Shown here piece by piece: positions 8,194-16,120 of a stretch of DNA of 64,000 bases (the first letter of the stretch is position 1; each line of letters starts with the position of its first letter). This stretch comes from Nocardioides sp. IC4_145 (GTDB taxonomy: Bacteria > Actinomycetota > Actinomycetes > Propionibacteriales > Nocardioidaceae), in the NCBI RefSeq assembly GCF_011250565.1, contig NZ_JAANMS010000008.1, positions 1-64,000 on the forward strand. The letters are read 5' to 3'. A program made the translations under genes and the position numbers. The notes under the pieces were generated by a model that made no database searches, was not told where the DNA came from, and saw only the letters and a list, made by a program, of their open reading frames with translations.

Positions 8194-9384
8194 TCACCCC
8201 GTCTCGAGATCCGGCCCCGGCTCGTCGTCCGGCGCGGCCGAGACCGCCACGATCGCGATGTCGTCGTGCGTGACGCCGTCCTGGTAGGTCACGACCTCGT
8301 CGCGCAGGCCGTCCACCAGGCCAGGGACGTCCGCGGCGCCGAGCCGCCCGACCGTCGCGCGCAGACGCTCCTCGCCGAACAGCTCGCCCTCGCGCCGGGC
8401 CTCGGTCACCCCGTCGGTGTAGAGCACGAGCACCTCGCCCGGCGCGAGGCGGAGCTCGGTCTCGGTGTACTCCTGGTCGCTCAGGATGCCCACCAGCGGG
8501 CCGTTGACGTCGACCTCGACCGGTGCGGACCCGGGCCGCAGCAGCAGCGGCGGCGGGTGGCCGCCGGCCGCGACCACGACCCGCCACGCGCCGTCCGGCT
8601 CGCGGCGCATCCGCAGGATGACTACGGTGCAGAAGCGGTCGGTCTCGTGGAAGCCGACGATGTCGTTGAGCTCGGCCAGCAGCGACGACGGCCGGTGGTG
8701 CAGCACGGCGAGCGCGCGGACGGTGTTGCGGACCAGCGAGGTCACCACGGCCGCGTCGACGCCCTTGCCGGAGACGTCGCCGAGGACCACGACCTGCTCG
8801 TCGGGCCCGGTCGGGAAGACGTCGTAGAAGTCGCCGCCCACCTGGCTGCCGTCGCCGGAGGGGCGGTACGTCGCCGCGAGCGTCAATCCGCGCACGCGCG
8901 GCGGCACCGGCGGCACCAGCGTCTGCTGCAGCGTCCGGGCCAGGGTCATCGCCCGAGCCTCGGCCGCGCGCGCCTCGTCGTGGGCGCGCAGCAGCTGCTG
9001 CTCGTAGCGGCGCCGCTCGGTCGCGTCGAAGACGGCGACCAGCACCTCGCGCTCCGCGCCGTGCTCGTCACGGGTCAGCGTCGCGTTGAGCAGCACCGAG
9101 AGCCGTGACCCGTCGCCGCACCGCAGGTCGACCGCGATCTCGTGCACCGATCCCTGCATCCGGAGCATCGGCGCGTAGTGGGTCTCGTGGAAGATCCGGC
9201 CGCCCGGCGTCAGCAGGTCGACCAGCCGGCGGCCGACCACCGCCTCGAGGGGTCGGGCGGTCCACCTCAGGAAGGTCGCGTTGACCCGCAGCACCGTCCC
9301 GTCGGGCGCGGTCGTCAGGAAGCCGCACGGCGCCTGGTCGAGCAGCCGTTCGGCGTCGTCGCGGGCGTTCGGGCTGGTGGTCAG
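8194..9384 (-). CDS. rsbP: PAS domain-containing PP2C/SpoIIE phosphatase, RsbP-like
   Basis: The order is a PAS sensor domain (about residues 10-130, LLDQAPCGFLTTAPDGTVLRVN), a helical linker rich in Ala/Glu/Arg (130-165), and a SpoIIE/PP2C serine phosphatase (175-395) with the metal-binding GGDFYDVF, LGDVSGKGV and DGVTEA motifs. It follows an RsbQ-like hydrolase with overlapping ends, as in the Bacillus rsbQP operon, where RsbP dephosphorylates an anti-anti-sigma factor. No ATG/GTG/TTG exists in frame between the stop overlap and residue 31 of the PAS domain. A CTG at 9384 overlapping the upstream TGA (CTGA) is the likely start; a GTG start inside PAS would truncate it. Confidence 0.85.
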   Translation of the reverse strand: MTTSPNARDDAERLLDQAPCGFLTTAPDGTVLRVNATFLRWTARPLEAVVGRRLVDLLTPGGRIFHETHYAPMLRMQGSVHEIAVDLRCGDGSRLSVLLNATLTRDEHGAEREVLVAVFDATERRRYEQQLLRAHDEARAAEARAMTLARTLQQTLVPPVPPRVRGLTLAATYRPSGDGSQVGGDFYDVFPTGPDEQVVVLGDVSGKGVDAAVVTSLVRNTVRALAVLHHRPSSLLAELNDIVGFHETDRFCTVVILRMRREPDGAWRVVVAAGGHPPPLLLRPGSAPVEVDVNGPLVGILSDQEYTETELRLAPGEVLVLYTDGVTEARREGELFGEERLRATVGRLGAADVPGLVDGLRDEVVTYQDGVTHDDIAIVAVSAAPDDEPGPDLETG

Positions 9385-10190
9385 GCCGCGACCCGTCCCT
9401 CGAGCCAGGCGCCGATGGCGTCCGAGGTGAGCTCCGGGGAGCTCAGCTGCGGGCAGTGCCCGGTCGCCTCCAGGGCGACGAACGTGCTGTCGGGCACCTG
9501 CTCGGCGACGTACTCCCCGACCTCCATGGGTGCGATGACGTCCTCGCGGCACTGCAGCACCAGGGTCGGCACCGGCACCCGCGGCAGGTCCTCGCGGTTG
9601 TCGGAGAGGAACGTCGCCTCGGCGAAGCGGCGCGCCACGTCGGGGTCCATCCGGCAGAACGCCTCGGTGAGCTCGTGCCCCAGCTCGGGACGGTCCGGGT
9701 TGCCGACGATCGCCGGTGCCATCGCCGCCGACCAGCCGAGGTAGTTGCTCGCCAGCGACTCGAGCAGCTCGTCGATGTCCTCGCGGGCGAACCCGCCGAC
9801 GTACCCCTCGTCGTCGATGTACCGCGCGGACGGCCCCACCATCACCAGTGACGCGAAGCGGTCCGGCTCCGCGATGGTCGCCATCGCCCCGACCATCGCC
9901 GCCACCGAGTGGCCGACGAGCACCACGTCGCGCAGGTCCAGCGCGCGCACGACGTCGAGCACGTCCTGCCGGTAGCCGTCGAGCGACGCGTACTTGTCCG
10001 CGTCGTACGCCGCCGGGTCGCTCCCGCCGCCACCCACGAAGTCGAAGGTCACCACCCGGTACCGGTCCGCGAACCCCGGAGCCACGTGCCGCCACATGCT
10101 CTGGTCGCACCCGAACCCGTGCGCGAAGACCATCGGCTGCGCCCCCTCGGGACCCCGGACCGTCACGTTGTTGCGCGCGAGGATGTCCAT
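9381..10190 (-). CDS. rsbQ: Alpha/beta hydrolase, RsbQ-like stress regulator
   Basis: This 269-residue alpha/beta hydrolase resembles Bacillus RsbQ over its whole length (HGFGCDQSMW, GHSVAAMVG, SDNREDLPRVPVPTLVLQC). The triad is visible at Ser95, Asp217 and His245, almost exactly the RsbQ positions. RsbQ acts on an unknown small molecule and is needed for RsbP to sense energy stress. The start at 10190 is chosen because a -10 element TAGGGT lies 7 bases before this ATG (leaderless mRNA); the longer frame from 10229 would begin upstream of the promoter. It is coupled to the PAS-PP2C gene. Confidence 0.88.
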   Translation of the reverse strand: MDILARNNVTVRGPEGAQPMVFAHGFGCDQSMWRHVAPGFADRYRVVTFDFVGGGGSDPAAYDADKYASLDGYRQDVLDVVRALDLRDVVLVGHSVAAMVGAMATIAEPDRFASLVMVGPSARYIDDEGYVGGFAREDIDELLESLASNYLGWSAAMAPAIVGNPDRPELGHELTEAFCRMDPDVARRFAEATFLSDNREDLPRVPVPTLVLQCREDVIAPMEVGEYVAEQVPDSTFVALEATGHCPQLSSPELTSDAIGAWLEGRVAA

Positions 10191-10197
10191 GCCTCGG

Positions 10198-10203
10198 ACC
10201 CTA
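10198..10203 (-). promoter_or_regulatory. -10 element of leaderless rsbQ promoter
   Basis: On the minus strand TAGGGT is followed by 7 bases and then the ATG at 10190. This TANNNT-N6/7-start spacing recurs at several genes in the window and implies a leaderless transcript. Confidence 0.5.
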
Positions 10204-10249
10204 GTGAAGCCCGGCGCGCTTGTCTCCATCCGCGGAACCCCGCCGCACC

Positions 10250-10393
10250 GCTGGTCGCGCAGGCGAGCTCTCGCTGGTTGAGCAGGCGAGCGCCAGCGAG
10301 CCGTGTCGAAACCCGGCGACCCTGCCTACGGCCCTGCGCCCTCACCGGCTCTCGACACGGTCGGCGCTGGCGCGCCTCCCTGCTCGACCAGCG
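10250..10393. repeat. Intergenic inverted repeat, copy A of a dispersed family
   Basis: A unit starting CTGGTTGAGCAGGCGAGCGC at 10274 and ending GTGTCGAAACCCGG near 10316 is repeated in inverted, diverged form at 10345-10393 (read on the minus strand, CTGGTCGAGCAGG to GTGTCGAGAGCCGG). The two arms of about 45 bases are separated by about 28 bases. A partial direct copy (GCTGGTCGCGCAGGCGAGC) precedes it at 10250. Related units occur at 20433-20486 and 24510-24594. The left arm is intergenic; the right arm runs into the end of the next gene. Confidence 0.75.
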
Positions 10394-11274
10394 GGGACGG
10401 CGGCGTCGGCGACGGCGAGCAGCCGCTCGCACTCCTCGACGAGCCGGCGACGCAGGGGAGCGCCGCGCTCGGCGAAGGCGCGCTGGGCGGCGACGTACTC
10501 CTGCTTGCCCTCGGGCGTCTCGACGCGCACCGGCTCGAAGCCGAGGTCGCCGAGGTCGTAGGGCGCGGCCCGCATGTCCAGCCCGCGGATGTCGCGGGCG
10601 AGCTCGAAGCAGTCGGCGACCAGGTCGGAGCAGATCATCGGCGTGAGCCGGAAGGCGTGCTTGTAGAGGTCCATGCCGGCGTGCAGGCAGGCCGGCTGCT
10701 CGAACGCCGGCCGGTCGGCGCTGGTCGGGCGCAGGGTGTTCAGCGGGCGGGCCGGCTCGGTGAAGAAGCGGTAGGCGTCGAAGTGCGAGCAGGCGATCCG
10801 GTGCGACTCGACGACCGCGTCGGTGCCCTCGGCACCCAGGCGCAGCGGCCAGTCGGCGTGCCGGGTCTCGTCCTCGCCGAGTCGGTAGACCATGGCCCAC
10901 TCGTGCATCCCGAAGCAGCCGAAGTTCGCCGGCCGCTCCGAGGTGGCGGCGAGCAGCGCACGCAGCGAGCCGAGCAGCGGCCGCTGCGACGCGACGTACG
11001 CCGGGTCGACGGCGACGACGCCGTCCACGCCCGGCACGGCGGCGTACCCCTTGAGCGAGGCGTGGTCAGCCGCGTCGACGAGCCCGACGCCGAACCCCGG
11101 GTGCCACCGCCGCAGCTGCGCGGGCCGCTGGGAGTAGTAGGTGAAGAGGAAGTCGTGCACCGGGTGCTTGACCCGCGACTCCCGGCGGGCGAGGTGCGGC
11201 GCGACGAAGGCGTCGACGCGGGCCGCGTGTGCCGCGGCTCTCGCCTGCCACTCGGCCGGTTCCAGCACCTCCAC
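10342..11274 (-). CDS. Conserved actinobacterial protein, often labelled 3-methyladenine DNA glycosylase
   Basis: This 310-residue protein starts [20 protein letters not shown] and contains [17 protein letters not shown], a His- and Trp-rich region ([14 protein letters not shown]) and KHAFRLTP. I recognise the family only as an actinobacterial protein that automated pipelines have named 3-methyladenine DNA glycosylase. I see no helix-hairpin-helix or other glycosylase signature, so the function is open. The GTG at 11274 lies 8 bases after a -10 TAGCAT. The last 17 residues ([17 protein letters not shown]) are encoded by the right arm of an intergenic repeat and are probably not part of the ancestral protein. 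Confidence 0.7.
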   Translation of the reverse strand: MEVLEPAEWQARAAAHAARVDAFVAPHLARRESRVKHPVHDFLFTYYSQRPAQLRRWHPGFGVGLVDAADHASLKGYAAVPGVDGVVAVDPAYVASQRPLLGSLRALLAATSERPANFGCFGMHEWAMVYRLGEDETRHADWPLRLGAEGTDAVVESHRIACSHFDAYRFFTEPARPLNTLRPTSADRPAFEQPACLHAGMDLYKHAFRLTPMICSDLVADCFELARDIRGLDMRAAPYDLGDLGFEPVRVETPEGKQEYVAAQRAFAERGAPLRRRLVEECERLLAVADAAVPAGRAGRRASADRVESR

Positions 11275-11282
11275 GGCGCCCG

Positions 11283-11300
11283 ATGCTAGGTCGATAGTGT
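11283..11300. promoter_or_regulatory. Back-to-back divergent leaderless promoters with GGTCGA core
   Basis: On the plus strand TAGTGT (11295-11300) is followed by 6 bases and the GTG of the FAH gene. On the minus strand TAGCAT (11288-11283) is followed by 8 bases and the GTG of the neighbouring gene. The two -10 elements are separated by GGTCGA (11289-11294). The same core and layout recur at 25708-25725. Confidence 0.55.
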
Positions 11301-11306
11301 CGAGTC

Positions 11307-12116
11307 GTGCGCATCGCGAGATTCACCACCGGCGAGGACCCCCAGTACGGCGTCGTGACCGGCGAGCTGGACGAGTTCGGGCAGCCCGACGAGGACGCCG
11401 TGGTCGTGGCGCTCGCCGGCGACCCGTTGTACGTCGGCATGAAGCTGCTCGACCAGGAGCACAAGCTCGCCGACGTCCGCCTGCTCGCGCCGGTCCTGCC
11501 GCGCAGCAAGGTCGTCGGCATCGGCCGCAACTACGCCGCCCACGCCGCCGAGATGGGCAACGACGTGCCCACCGAGCCGCTGATGTTCCTCAAGCCGAAC
11601 ACCAGCGTGGTGGGGCCGGGCGACCCGATCTTCTACCCGCCGCAGACGAGCGACCTGCACTTCGAGGGCGAGCTCGCGGTGGTCATCGGCCGGATCTGCC
11701 GCGACGTGCCGCCGGAGCAGGCGACCGACGTCATCCACGGCTACACGATCGCCAACGACGTGACCGCGCGCGACCTGCAGAAGGGCGACGTGCAGTTCAC
11801 CCGCGCGAAGGGCTTCGACTCCTTCTGCCCGCTCGGGCCCTGGGTCGAGACGGACCTGGACCCGCAGCACTTCGCGGACGGCGTCCGCGTGCAGACCTTC
11901 CTCAACGGCGACCTCAAGCAGGACGGCAGCACCGCCGACCTGATCTTCGACGTCCCGACGCTCGTGTCCTACGTCTCGAGCGTGATGACGCTGCTCCCCG
12001 GCGACGTCATCCTCACCGGCACCCCCGAGGGTGTCGGTCCGATGGAGGTGGGCGACGAGGTCGAGGTCTCGATCGCCGGCCTCGGCACTCTCACGAACAA
12101 GGTGGCCCAGCGTTGA
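11307..12116 (+). CDS. Fumarylacetoacetate hydrolase family protein
   Basis: This 269-residue FAH-fold enzyme acts on carbon-carbon or hydrated dicarbonyl substrates using a divalent metal. Visible family blocks are [26 protein letters not shown] (metal ligands Glu-x-Glu), [21 protein letters not shown] and the C-terminal GTPEGVGPM. Single-domain members include acylpyruvate hydrolases, oxaloacetate decarboxylases and homoprotocatechuate enzymes; the substrate cannot be fixed here. The GTG at 11307 lies 6 bases after a -10 TAGTGT, so the mRNA is probably leaderless. Its stop overlaps the TTG start of gltX, so the two are probably co-transcribed. Confidence 0.88.
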   Translation: MRIARFTTGEDPQYGVVTGELDEFGQPDEDAVVVALAGDPLYVGMKLLDQEHKLADVRLLAPVLPRSKVVGIGRNYAAHAAEMGNDVPTEPLMFLKPNTSVVGPGDPIFYPPQTSDLHFEGELAVVIGRICRDVPPEQATDVIHGYTIANDVTARDLQKGDVQFTRAKGFDSFCPLGPWVETDLDPQHFADGVRVQTFLNGDLKQDGSTADLIFDVPTLVSYVSSVMTLLPGDVILTGTPEGVGPMEVGDEVEVSIAGLGTLTNKVAQR

Positions 12117-13594
12117 ACAGCTCCGGGTTGAGCAACACCCCCGTCCGCGTCCGGATGGCCCCGTCCCCGACCGGCAGCCCGCACGTCGGCCTGGCCCGCA
12201 CCGCGCTCTACAACTGGGCGTTCGCGCGCAAGCACGGCGGCACCTTCGTCTTCCGCATCGAGGACACCGACAAGGAGCGCAACACCCAGGAGTCCTACGA
12301 CTCGCTCATCGACCTGATGCAGTGGCTGGGCCTGGAGTGGGACGAGGGCGTCGTCGTCGGCGGCCCCTACGGCCCCTACCGCCAGTCCGAGCGCACCGAC
12401 ATCTACGCCGACGTGCTGGCGCGGCTGCGCGAGTCGTCCTACACCTACGACTGCTTCTGCACCACCGAGGAGGTCGAGCAGCGCCGCAAGGCCAGCGGCT
12501 CCAAGGTGATGGGGTACGACGGCTTCTGCCGCGACCTGTCCGCGGAGCAGCGGGCGGCGTTCGAGGCCGAGGGCCGCACGCCGGTCGTCCGGTTCCGGAT
12601 GCCCGACGGCGAGATCACCTTCGACGACCTCGTGCGTGGCGAGATCACCTTCCAGACCGAGCACGTGCCGGACTTCGCGCTGGCCCGCGCCAACGGCGAC
12701 CCGCTCTACACGCTCACCGCGCCGGTCGACGACGCGACGATGAAGATCACCCACGTCCTTCGCGGCGAGGACCTGCTCTCGAGCACGCCCCGTCAGATCG
12801 CGCTGTTCGAGGGGCTCAAGGCGATCGGTGTCGCCACGGAGACCCCGGCGTTCGGCCACCTGCCCTACGTCATGGGGGAGGGCAACAAGAAGCTCTCCAA
12901 GCGCGACCCGCAGGCCCACATGGCGCTCTACCGCGAGCAGGGCTTCCTGCCCGAGGGCCTGCTCAACTACCTCGCGCTGCTGGGGTGGGCGATCGCCGCC
13001 GACCGCGACGTGTTCACGCTCGAGGAGATGGTCGAGGCGTTCGACATCACGGACGTCAACCCCAACCCGGCGCGCTTCGACCTGAAGAAGGCCGAGGCGA
13101 TCAACACCGCCCAGATGCGGCTGCTCAGCATCGAGCAGGTCACCGAGCGCGTGCTGCCGTTCCTGGTCGACGCCGGCGTGGTCGACGCGGACGACGAGGC
13201 CGACCGCGTGCTGCTCGAGAAGGCGATGCCGTTGGTCGCCGAGCGGATCAACAAGCTCACCGAGGCCGTCGACATGCTCGGCTTCCTCTTCGTCGACGAG
13301 GCCGACTTCACCCGCGACGAGGCGGACGCCGCCAAGGCGCTGGACGAGAAGGGTGTCGAGGTCGTCCAGGCGGCGTACGACGCCGTCGAGCCGCTCGCGG
13401 AGTGGACGACCCAGGCGATCCAGGACGCCCTCCAGGCCAAGCTTGTCGAGGAGCTCGGCCTCAAGCCGCGCAACGCCTTCGGGCCGGTGCGCGTGGCGAT
13501 CACCGGACGCCGGGTCTCCCCGCCGCTGTTCGAGTCGATGGAGCTCCTCGGCCGCGACCGGAGCCTGTCCCGGCTCCGCTCCGCGCTGGGCTGA
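12113..13594 (+). CDS. gltX: Glutamyl-tRNA synthetase (non-discriminating type expected)
   Basis: This 493-residue class I synthetase charges tRNA-Glu and, in actinobacteria without GlnRS, also tRNA-Gln with glutamate. The HIGH-like motif lies in [15 protein letters not shown] and the KMSKS-like motif in [22 protein letters not shown] and the anticodon-binding C-terminus are present. The TTG at 12113 overlaps the upstream stop (TTGA) and has GGTGG about 9 bases before it. A second TTG 15 bases later is an alternative start. The genes for its two tRNA substrates lie about 1 kb downstream. Confidence 0.95.
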   Translation: MNSSGLSNTPVRVRMAPSPTGSPHVGLARTALYNWAFARKHGGTFVFRIEDTDKERNTQESYDSLIDLMQWLGLEWDEGVVVGGPYGPYRQSERTDIYADVLARLRESSYTYDCFCTTEEVEQRRKASGSKVMGYDGFCRDLSAEQRAAFEAEGRTPVVRFRMPDGEITFDDLVRGEITFQTEHVPDFALARANGDPLYTLTAPVDDATMKITHVLRGEDLLSSTPRQIALFEGLKAIGVATETPAFGHLPYVMGEGNKKLSKRDPQAHMALYREQGFLPEGLLNYLALLGWAIAADRDVFTLEEMVEAFDITDVNPNPARFDLKKAEAINTAQMRLLSIEQVTERVLPFLVDAGVVDADDEADRVLLEKAMPLVAERINKLTEAVDMLGFLFVDEADFTRDEADAAKALDEKGVEVVQAAYDAVEPLAEWTTQAIQDALQAKLVEELGLKPRNAFGPVRVAITGRRVSPPLFESMELLGRDRSLSRLRSALG

Positions 13595-13597
13595 CCC

Positions 13598-14527
13598 GTG
13601 GACCTGACCTACGAGCGGCTGCACCGGCTCGGCCGCACCGGGTGGTGGCGGCCGCTCGTGGGGCTGCTGCTCCTCGTGGTGCTCGTGCTCGTCCTCCAGA
13701 CGGTCGTCACCGCGGTCCTCGCGATCTACCTCGTCGCCACGGGCGTCGGCGTGGAGGAGGCCCTGGACCGGCTCTCGGGCGACCCGGTCACGCCCTCGTT
13801 CCTGGCGCTGGTGAACCTGGGCTGGGCGCTCGCGATCCCAGCGGTGTGGCTGGTGGGGTTCGCCCTGCACCGGCTGCGCCCCGGGTGGGTCTCCTCGGTG
13901 GGGCTCCGGCTCCGGTGGCGGTGGTTCGCGGCCTGCTTCGGCGTGGCGTTCCTCGCACTGCTGCTCACCCTGGTCGTCTCGGCGCTGCTCCCGTCGCAGG
14001 GGGCCGGCACCGAGGTGTCGACCGACCTCAACGAGTTCACCCGCACGACGCGTGACTTCGCTCTCGTCGTGCTGCTGCTCACACCGCTGCAGGCGGCGGG
14101 GGAGGAGTACGCCTTCCGCGGCTACCTCACCCAGGCGTTCGGCGGCCTGGTGCGGTGGCGCTCGGTGGCTGTGGTCGTGCCGGCGTTCCTCTTCGCGCTG
14201 GCCCACGGCGCGGGGCAGGACCTGCCGATCTTCTTCGACCGCTTCGCCTTCGGCCTGGTCGCGGGAACCCTGGTGATCCTCACCGGGGGCCTCGAGGCCG
14301 GCATCGCGATGCACGTGCTGAACAACTGGCTGGCCTTCGGGATCGCGCTCGCGTTCGGCGACATGACCTCGGCGCTCAACCCGTCCGGCGGCACGTGGTG
14401 GAGCCTGCCGGTGACGCTTACCCAGTCGCTCGCGTTCCTCGGCCTGACGCTGCTCGCGGCCCGCGCGATGGGCGTGCGCCGGACGGTCGACGGGGCCGTT
14501 TTGGAGCGCCGAAACACTCGCGTGTAA
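13598..14527 (+). CDS. CPBP family intramembrane glutamic endopeptidase
   Basis: This 309-residue polytopic membrane protein of the CAAX-protease/bacteriocin-processing (CPBP, ABI) family has motif 1 EEYAFRGYL (the catalytic Glu-Glu and Arg), motif 2 FALAHG and motif 3 HVLNNW. About eight hydrophobic helices are visible. The GTG at 13598 is 3 bases after the gltX stop, so it is probably co-transcribed. Substrates of actinobacterial members are mostly unknown; prenyl-protein processing is not implied. Confidence 0.88.
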   Translation: MDLTYERLHRLGRTGWWRPLVGLLLLVVLVLVLQTVVTAVLAIYLVATGVGVEEALDRLSGDPVTPSFLALVNLGWALAIPAVWLVGFALHRLRPGWVSSVGLRLRWRWFAACFGVAFLALLLTLVVSALLPSQGAGTEVSTDLNEFTRTTRDFALVVLLLTPLQAAGEEYAFRGYLTQAFGGLVRWRSVAVVVPAFLFALAHGAGQDLPIFFDRFAFGLVAGTLVILTGGLEAGIAMHVLNNWLAFGIALAFGDMTSALNPSGGTWWSLPVTLTQSLAFLGLTLLAARAMGVRRTVDGAVLERRNTRV

Positions 14528-14594
14528 GGTTCTCGACCGTGCCCACCGCCACGGCGGAGGGCACAGAACTGCCGACATAAGTCTTGTTGGTCAG

Positions 14595-14666
14595 TGGGAT
14601 ATGGTGTAATTGGCAGCACGACTGGTTCTGGTCCAGTTAGTCTAGGTTCGAGTCCTAGTATCCCAG
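14595..14666 (+). tRNA. tRNA-Gln (CTG anticodon)
   Basis: The cloverleaf is complete: acceptor TGGGATA pairs with TATCCCA, the discriminator is G, the anticodon stem is ACTGG/CCAGT with loop TTCTGGT (CTG at 14628-14630), and the T arm is CTAGG-TTCGAGT-CCTAG. The CCA end is not encoded. It is followed by a terminator hairpin. Confidence 0.96.
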
Positions 14667-14670
14667 CGAG

Positions 14671-14705
14671 TCGCGGGTCCTTCCCGGTGAAGAGCCCGCG
14701 ATTTT
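14671..14705 (+). terminator. Rho-independent terminator after tRNA-Gln
   Basis: TCGCGGG (14671-14677) pairs with CCCGCGA (14695-14701) and is followed directly by TTTT. Confidence 0.7.
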
Positions 14706-14777
14706 GTGCGAACGACAGCCCCGGCTAGAGTTCCGCAGGCCGCTCGGGAGAGCGGCTGACACAACTGCACAACACAT

Positions 14778-14850
14778 GCCCCGTTCGTCTAGCGGCCCAG
14801 GACGCTGGCCTCTCACGCCGGAAGCACGGGTTCGAATCCCGTACGGGGTA
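14778..14850 (+). tRNA. tRNA-Glu (CTC anticodon)
   Basis: GCCCCGT pairs with ACGGGGT (G-U at the end), the discriminator is A, the anticodon stem CTGGC/GCCGG encloses CTCTCAC (anticodon CTC at 14812-14814), and the T loop is TTCGAAT. Together with tRNA-Gln it sits downstream of gltX, whose enzyme charges both. Confidence 0.96.
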
Positions 14851-14855
14851 CACGA

Positions 14856-14895
14856 GGAAGGCCCAGGAGATCACCTCCTGGGCCTTCCACCTTTT
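14856..14895. terminator. Strong hairpin terminator between tRNA-Glu and the convergent LCP gene
   Basis: A perfect 14-bp stem (14856-14869 with 14875-14888) with a 5-base loop is followed by ACCTTTT. It lies just after tRNA-Glu and about 50 bases beyond the stop of the convergent LCP gene. Confidence 0.8.
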
Positions 14896-14938
14896 CCCGG
14901 TAGGTCCGGCGGCAGGTCAGCCGCAGGTCGGTCGCAGG

Positions 14939-16024
14939 TCAGCCGCAGAGCCCGTTGGCGGCGGCCTCGGCCGTGGAGCCGCCCGGGCGGCGGCCGCTGA
15001 TGGCGCCGCGGCCGAGCTCGCCGAGGGGCCGGTCGGCGACGACCCGGCGCCACAGCTCGTCGGCCTCGGGGGTCAGCTCCACGCGGCCCCAGTTCGGGTC
15101 GTCGCGGGGCAGCTCGACGACCGGCGCGGTGACGAACCGGATCTTGCCGAGCCTGGCGTGGCGCAGCGAGGCGGCCAGGTCGACGATCTCGGAGACGCTG
15201 GCCAGCTCCGGGTCGGTCTGGATCGACCCGGCCACGGCGCTCGCGAAGGAGACCAGGCGGTCGGGGCGGGTCAGCGTCCGGGCGGAGAGCACCTTGGCGA
15301 TCATCGAGGCGATGAACGCCTGCTGGCGGCGTACGCGACCCAGGTCGGCGTTGGGCGTCGACGCGCGCTGCCGCATGTAGGCCAGCGCGTCCTCGCCGCC
15401 GACGACCTGCGTGCCGGCGTCGAGGTGGATGCCGTGCTCGCGGTCGTCGACCTCCTCCGGCAGGCAGACCTCCACCCCGCCGACGGCGTCGACGATCTCC
15501 TTGAACCCGCCGAAGTCCACGACCACGTAGTGGTCGACGTAGATCCCGGTCACGGCCTCGAGCTGGGCCACCGCGCACGGCGCGCCACCGACGGCGAGCG
15601 CCTCGTTCCAGGTCGCGTCGGAAGCCCCGGGCACGACCTCCCCGTCCACCGTGCACTCGGGCCGGTCGACGAGCGTGTCGCGCGGCACGGAGATGCCGTA
15701 CGCCGACCGGCGACCGTCCGCGACGTGCAGCAGGATGGCCACGTCCGACCCGCCCCCGCCGGCCTCGCCGTCGATGCCGCAGCCCTCGCAGTCGCGCTCG
15801 TCGGTGCCGAGCACGAGGATGTTCACGGCGCCGGTGGGCAGGTCCGGCCCGGGTCGCTCCACCCCGCCGGCGTGGTCGATCGGCGCGCCCTCGTCGATGC
15901 GCCGGTCGACGTGGCGATAGACGAGCACGACGGCGATCCCGGTCACGAGCGCCAGGCAGAGCTGGGTGACGAGGACGACCCGCCAGACGGTCCGGCGGTG
16001 CGTGCGGTCGGCCACGCCCGCCAT
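14939..16024 (-). CDS. LytR-CpsA-Psr (LCP) family cell-wall glycopolymer transferase
   Basis: This 361-residue protein has a short cytoplasmic N-terminus, one membrane helix (about residues 14-34, VVLVTQLCLALVTGIAVVLV) and an extracellular LCP domain. It shows NILVLGTDER, GGGGSDVAILLHV, SVPRDTLVD (polyprenyl-phosphate-binding Arg) and the RQRASTPNADLGRVRRQQ block. LCP enzymes attach teichoic-acid-like or arabinogalactan polymers to peptidoglycan. The ATG at 16024 is chosen from the start of the membrane-anchor region; the much longer upstream frame is antisense to the glycosylase gene. Two Cys pairs (DCEGCG and later ECT/PCA) may form disulfides outside the cell. Confidence 0.88.
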   Translation of the reverse strand: MAGVADRTHRRTVWRVVLVTQLCLALVTGIAVVLVYRHVDRRIDEGAPIDHAGGVERPGPDLPTGAVNILVLGTDERDCEGCGIDGEAGGGGSDVAILLHVADGRRSAYGISVPRDTLVDRPECTVDGEVVPGASDATWNEALAVGGAPCAVAQLEAVTGIYVDHYVVVDFGGFKEIVDAVGGVEVCLPEEVDDREHGIHLDAGTQVVGGEDALAYMRQRASTPNADLGRVRRQQAFIASMIAKVLSARTLTRPDRLVSFASAVAGSIQTDPELASVSEIVDLAASLRHARLGKIRFVTAPVVELPRDDPNWGRVELTPEADELWRRVVADRPLGELGRGAISGRRPGGSTAEAAANGLCG

Positions 16025-16120
16025 CGTCGCAGAGGGGGCGGCTCCGTGGTCCGGTTCGCGGCCGACGGCGGTGTCCGAATCCCGCCAGCCACGGTCGGCG
16101 CCATGGGCGAGGATGGGTCC

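Noticed and set aside
10342-11274. Assigning the gene as a true 3-methyladenine glycosylase
   Set aside because: No glycosylase fold motif is visible; the label seems inherited from automated annotation.
11969-14578. 869-residue minus-strand frame opposite gltX and the CPBP gene
   Set aside because: It is antisense to two clear genes and made of Arg/Glu/Gly-rich sequence.
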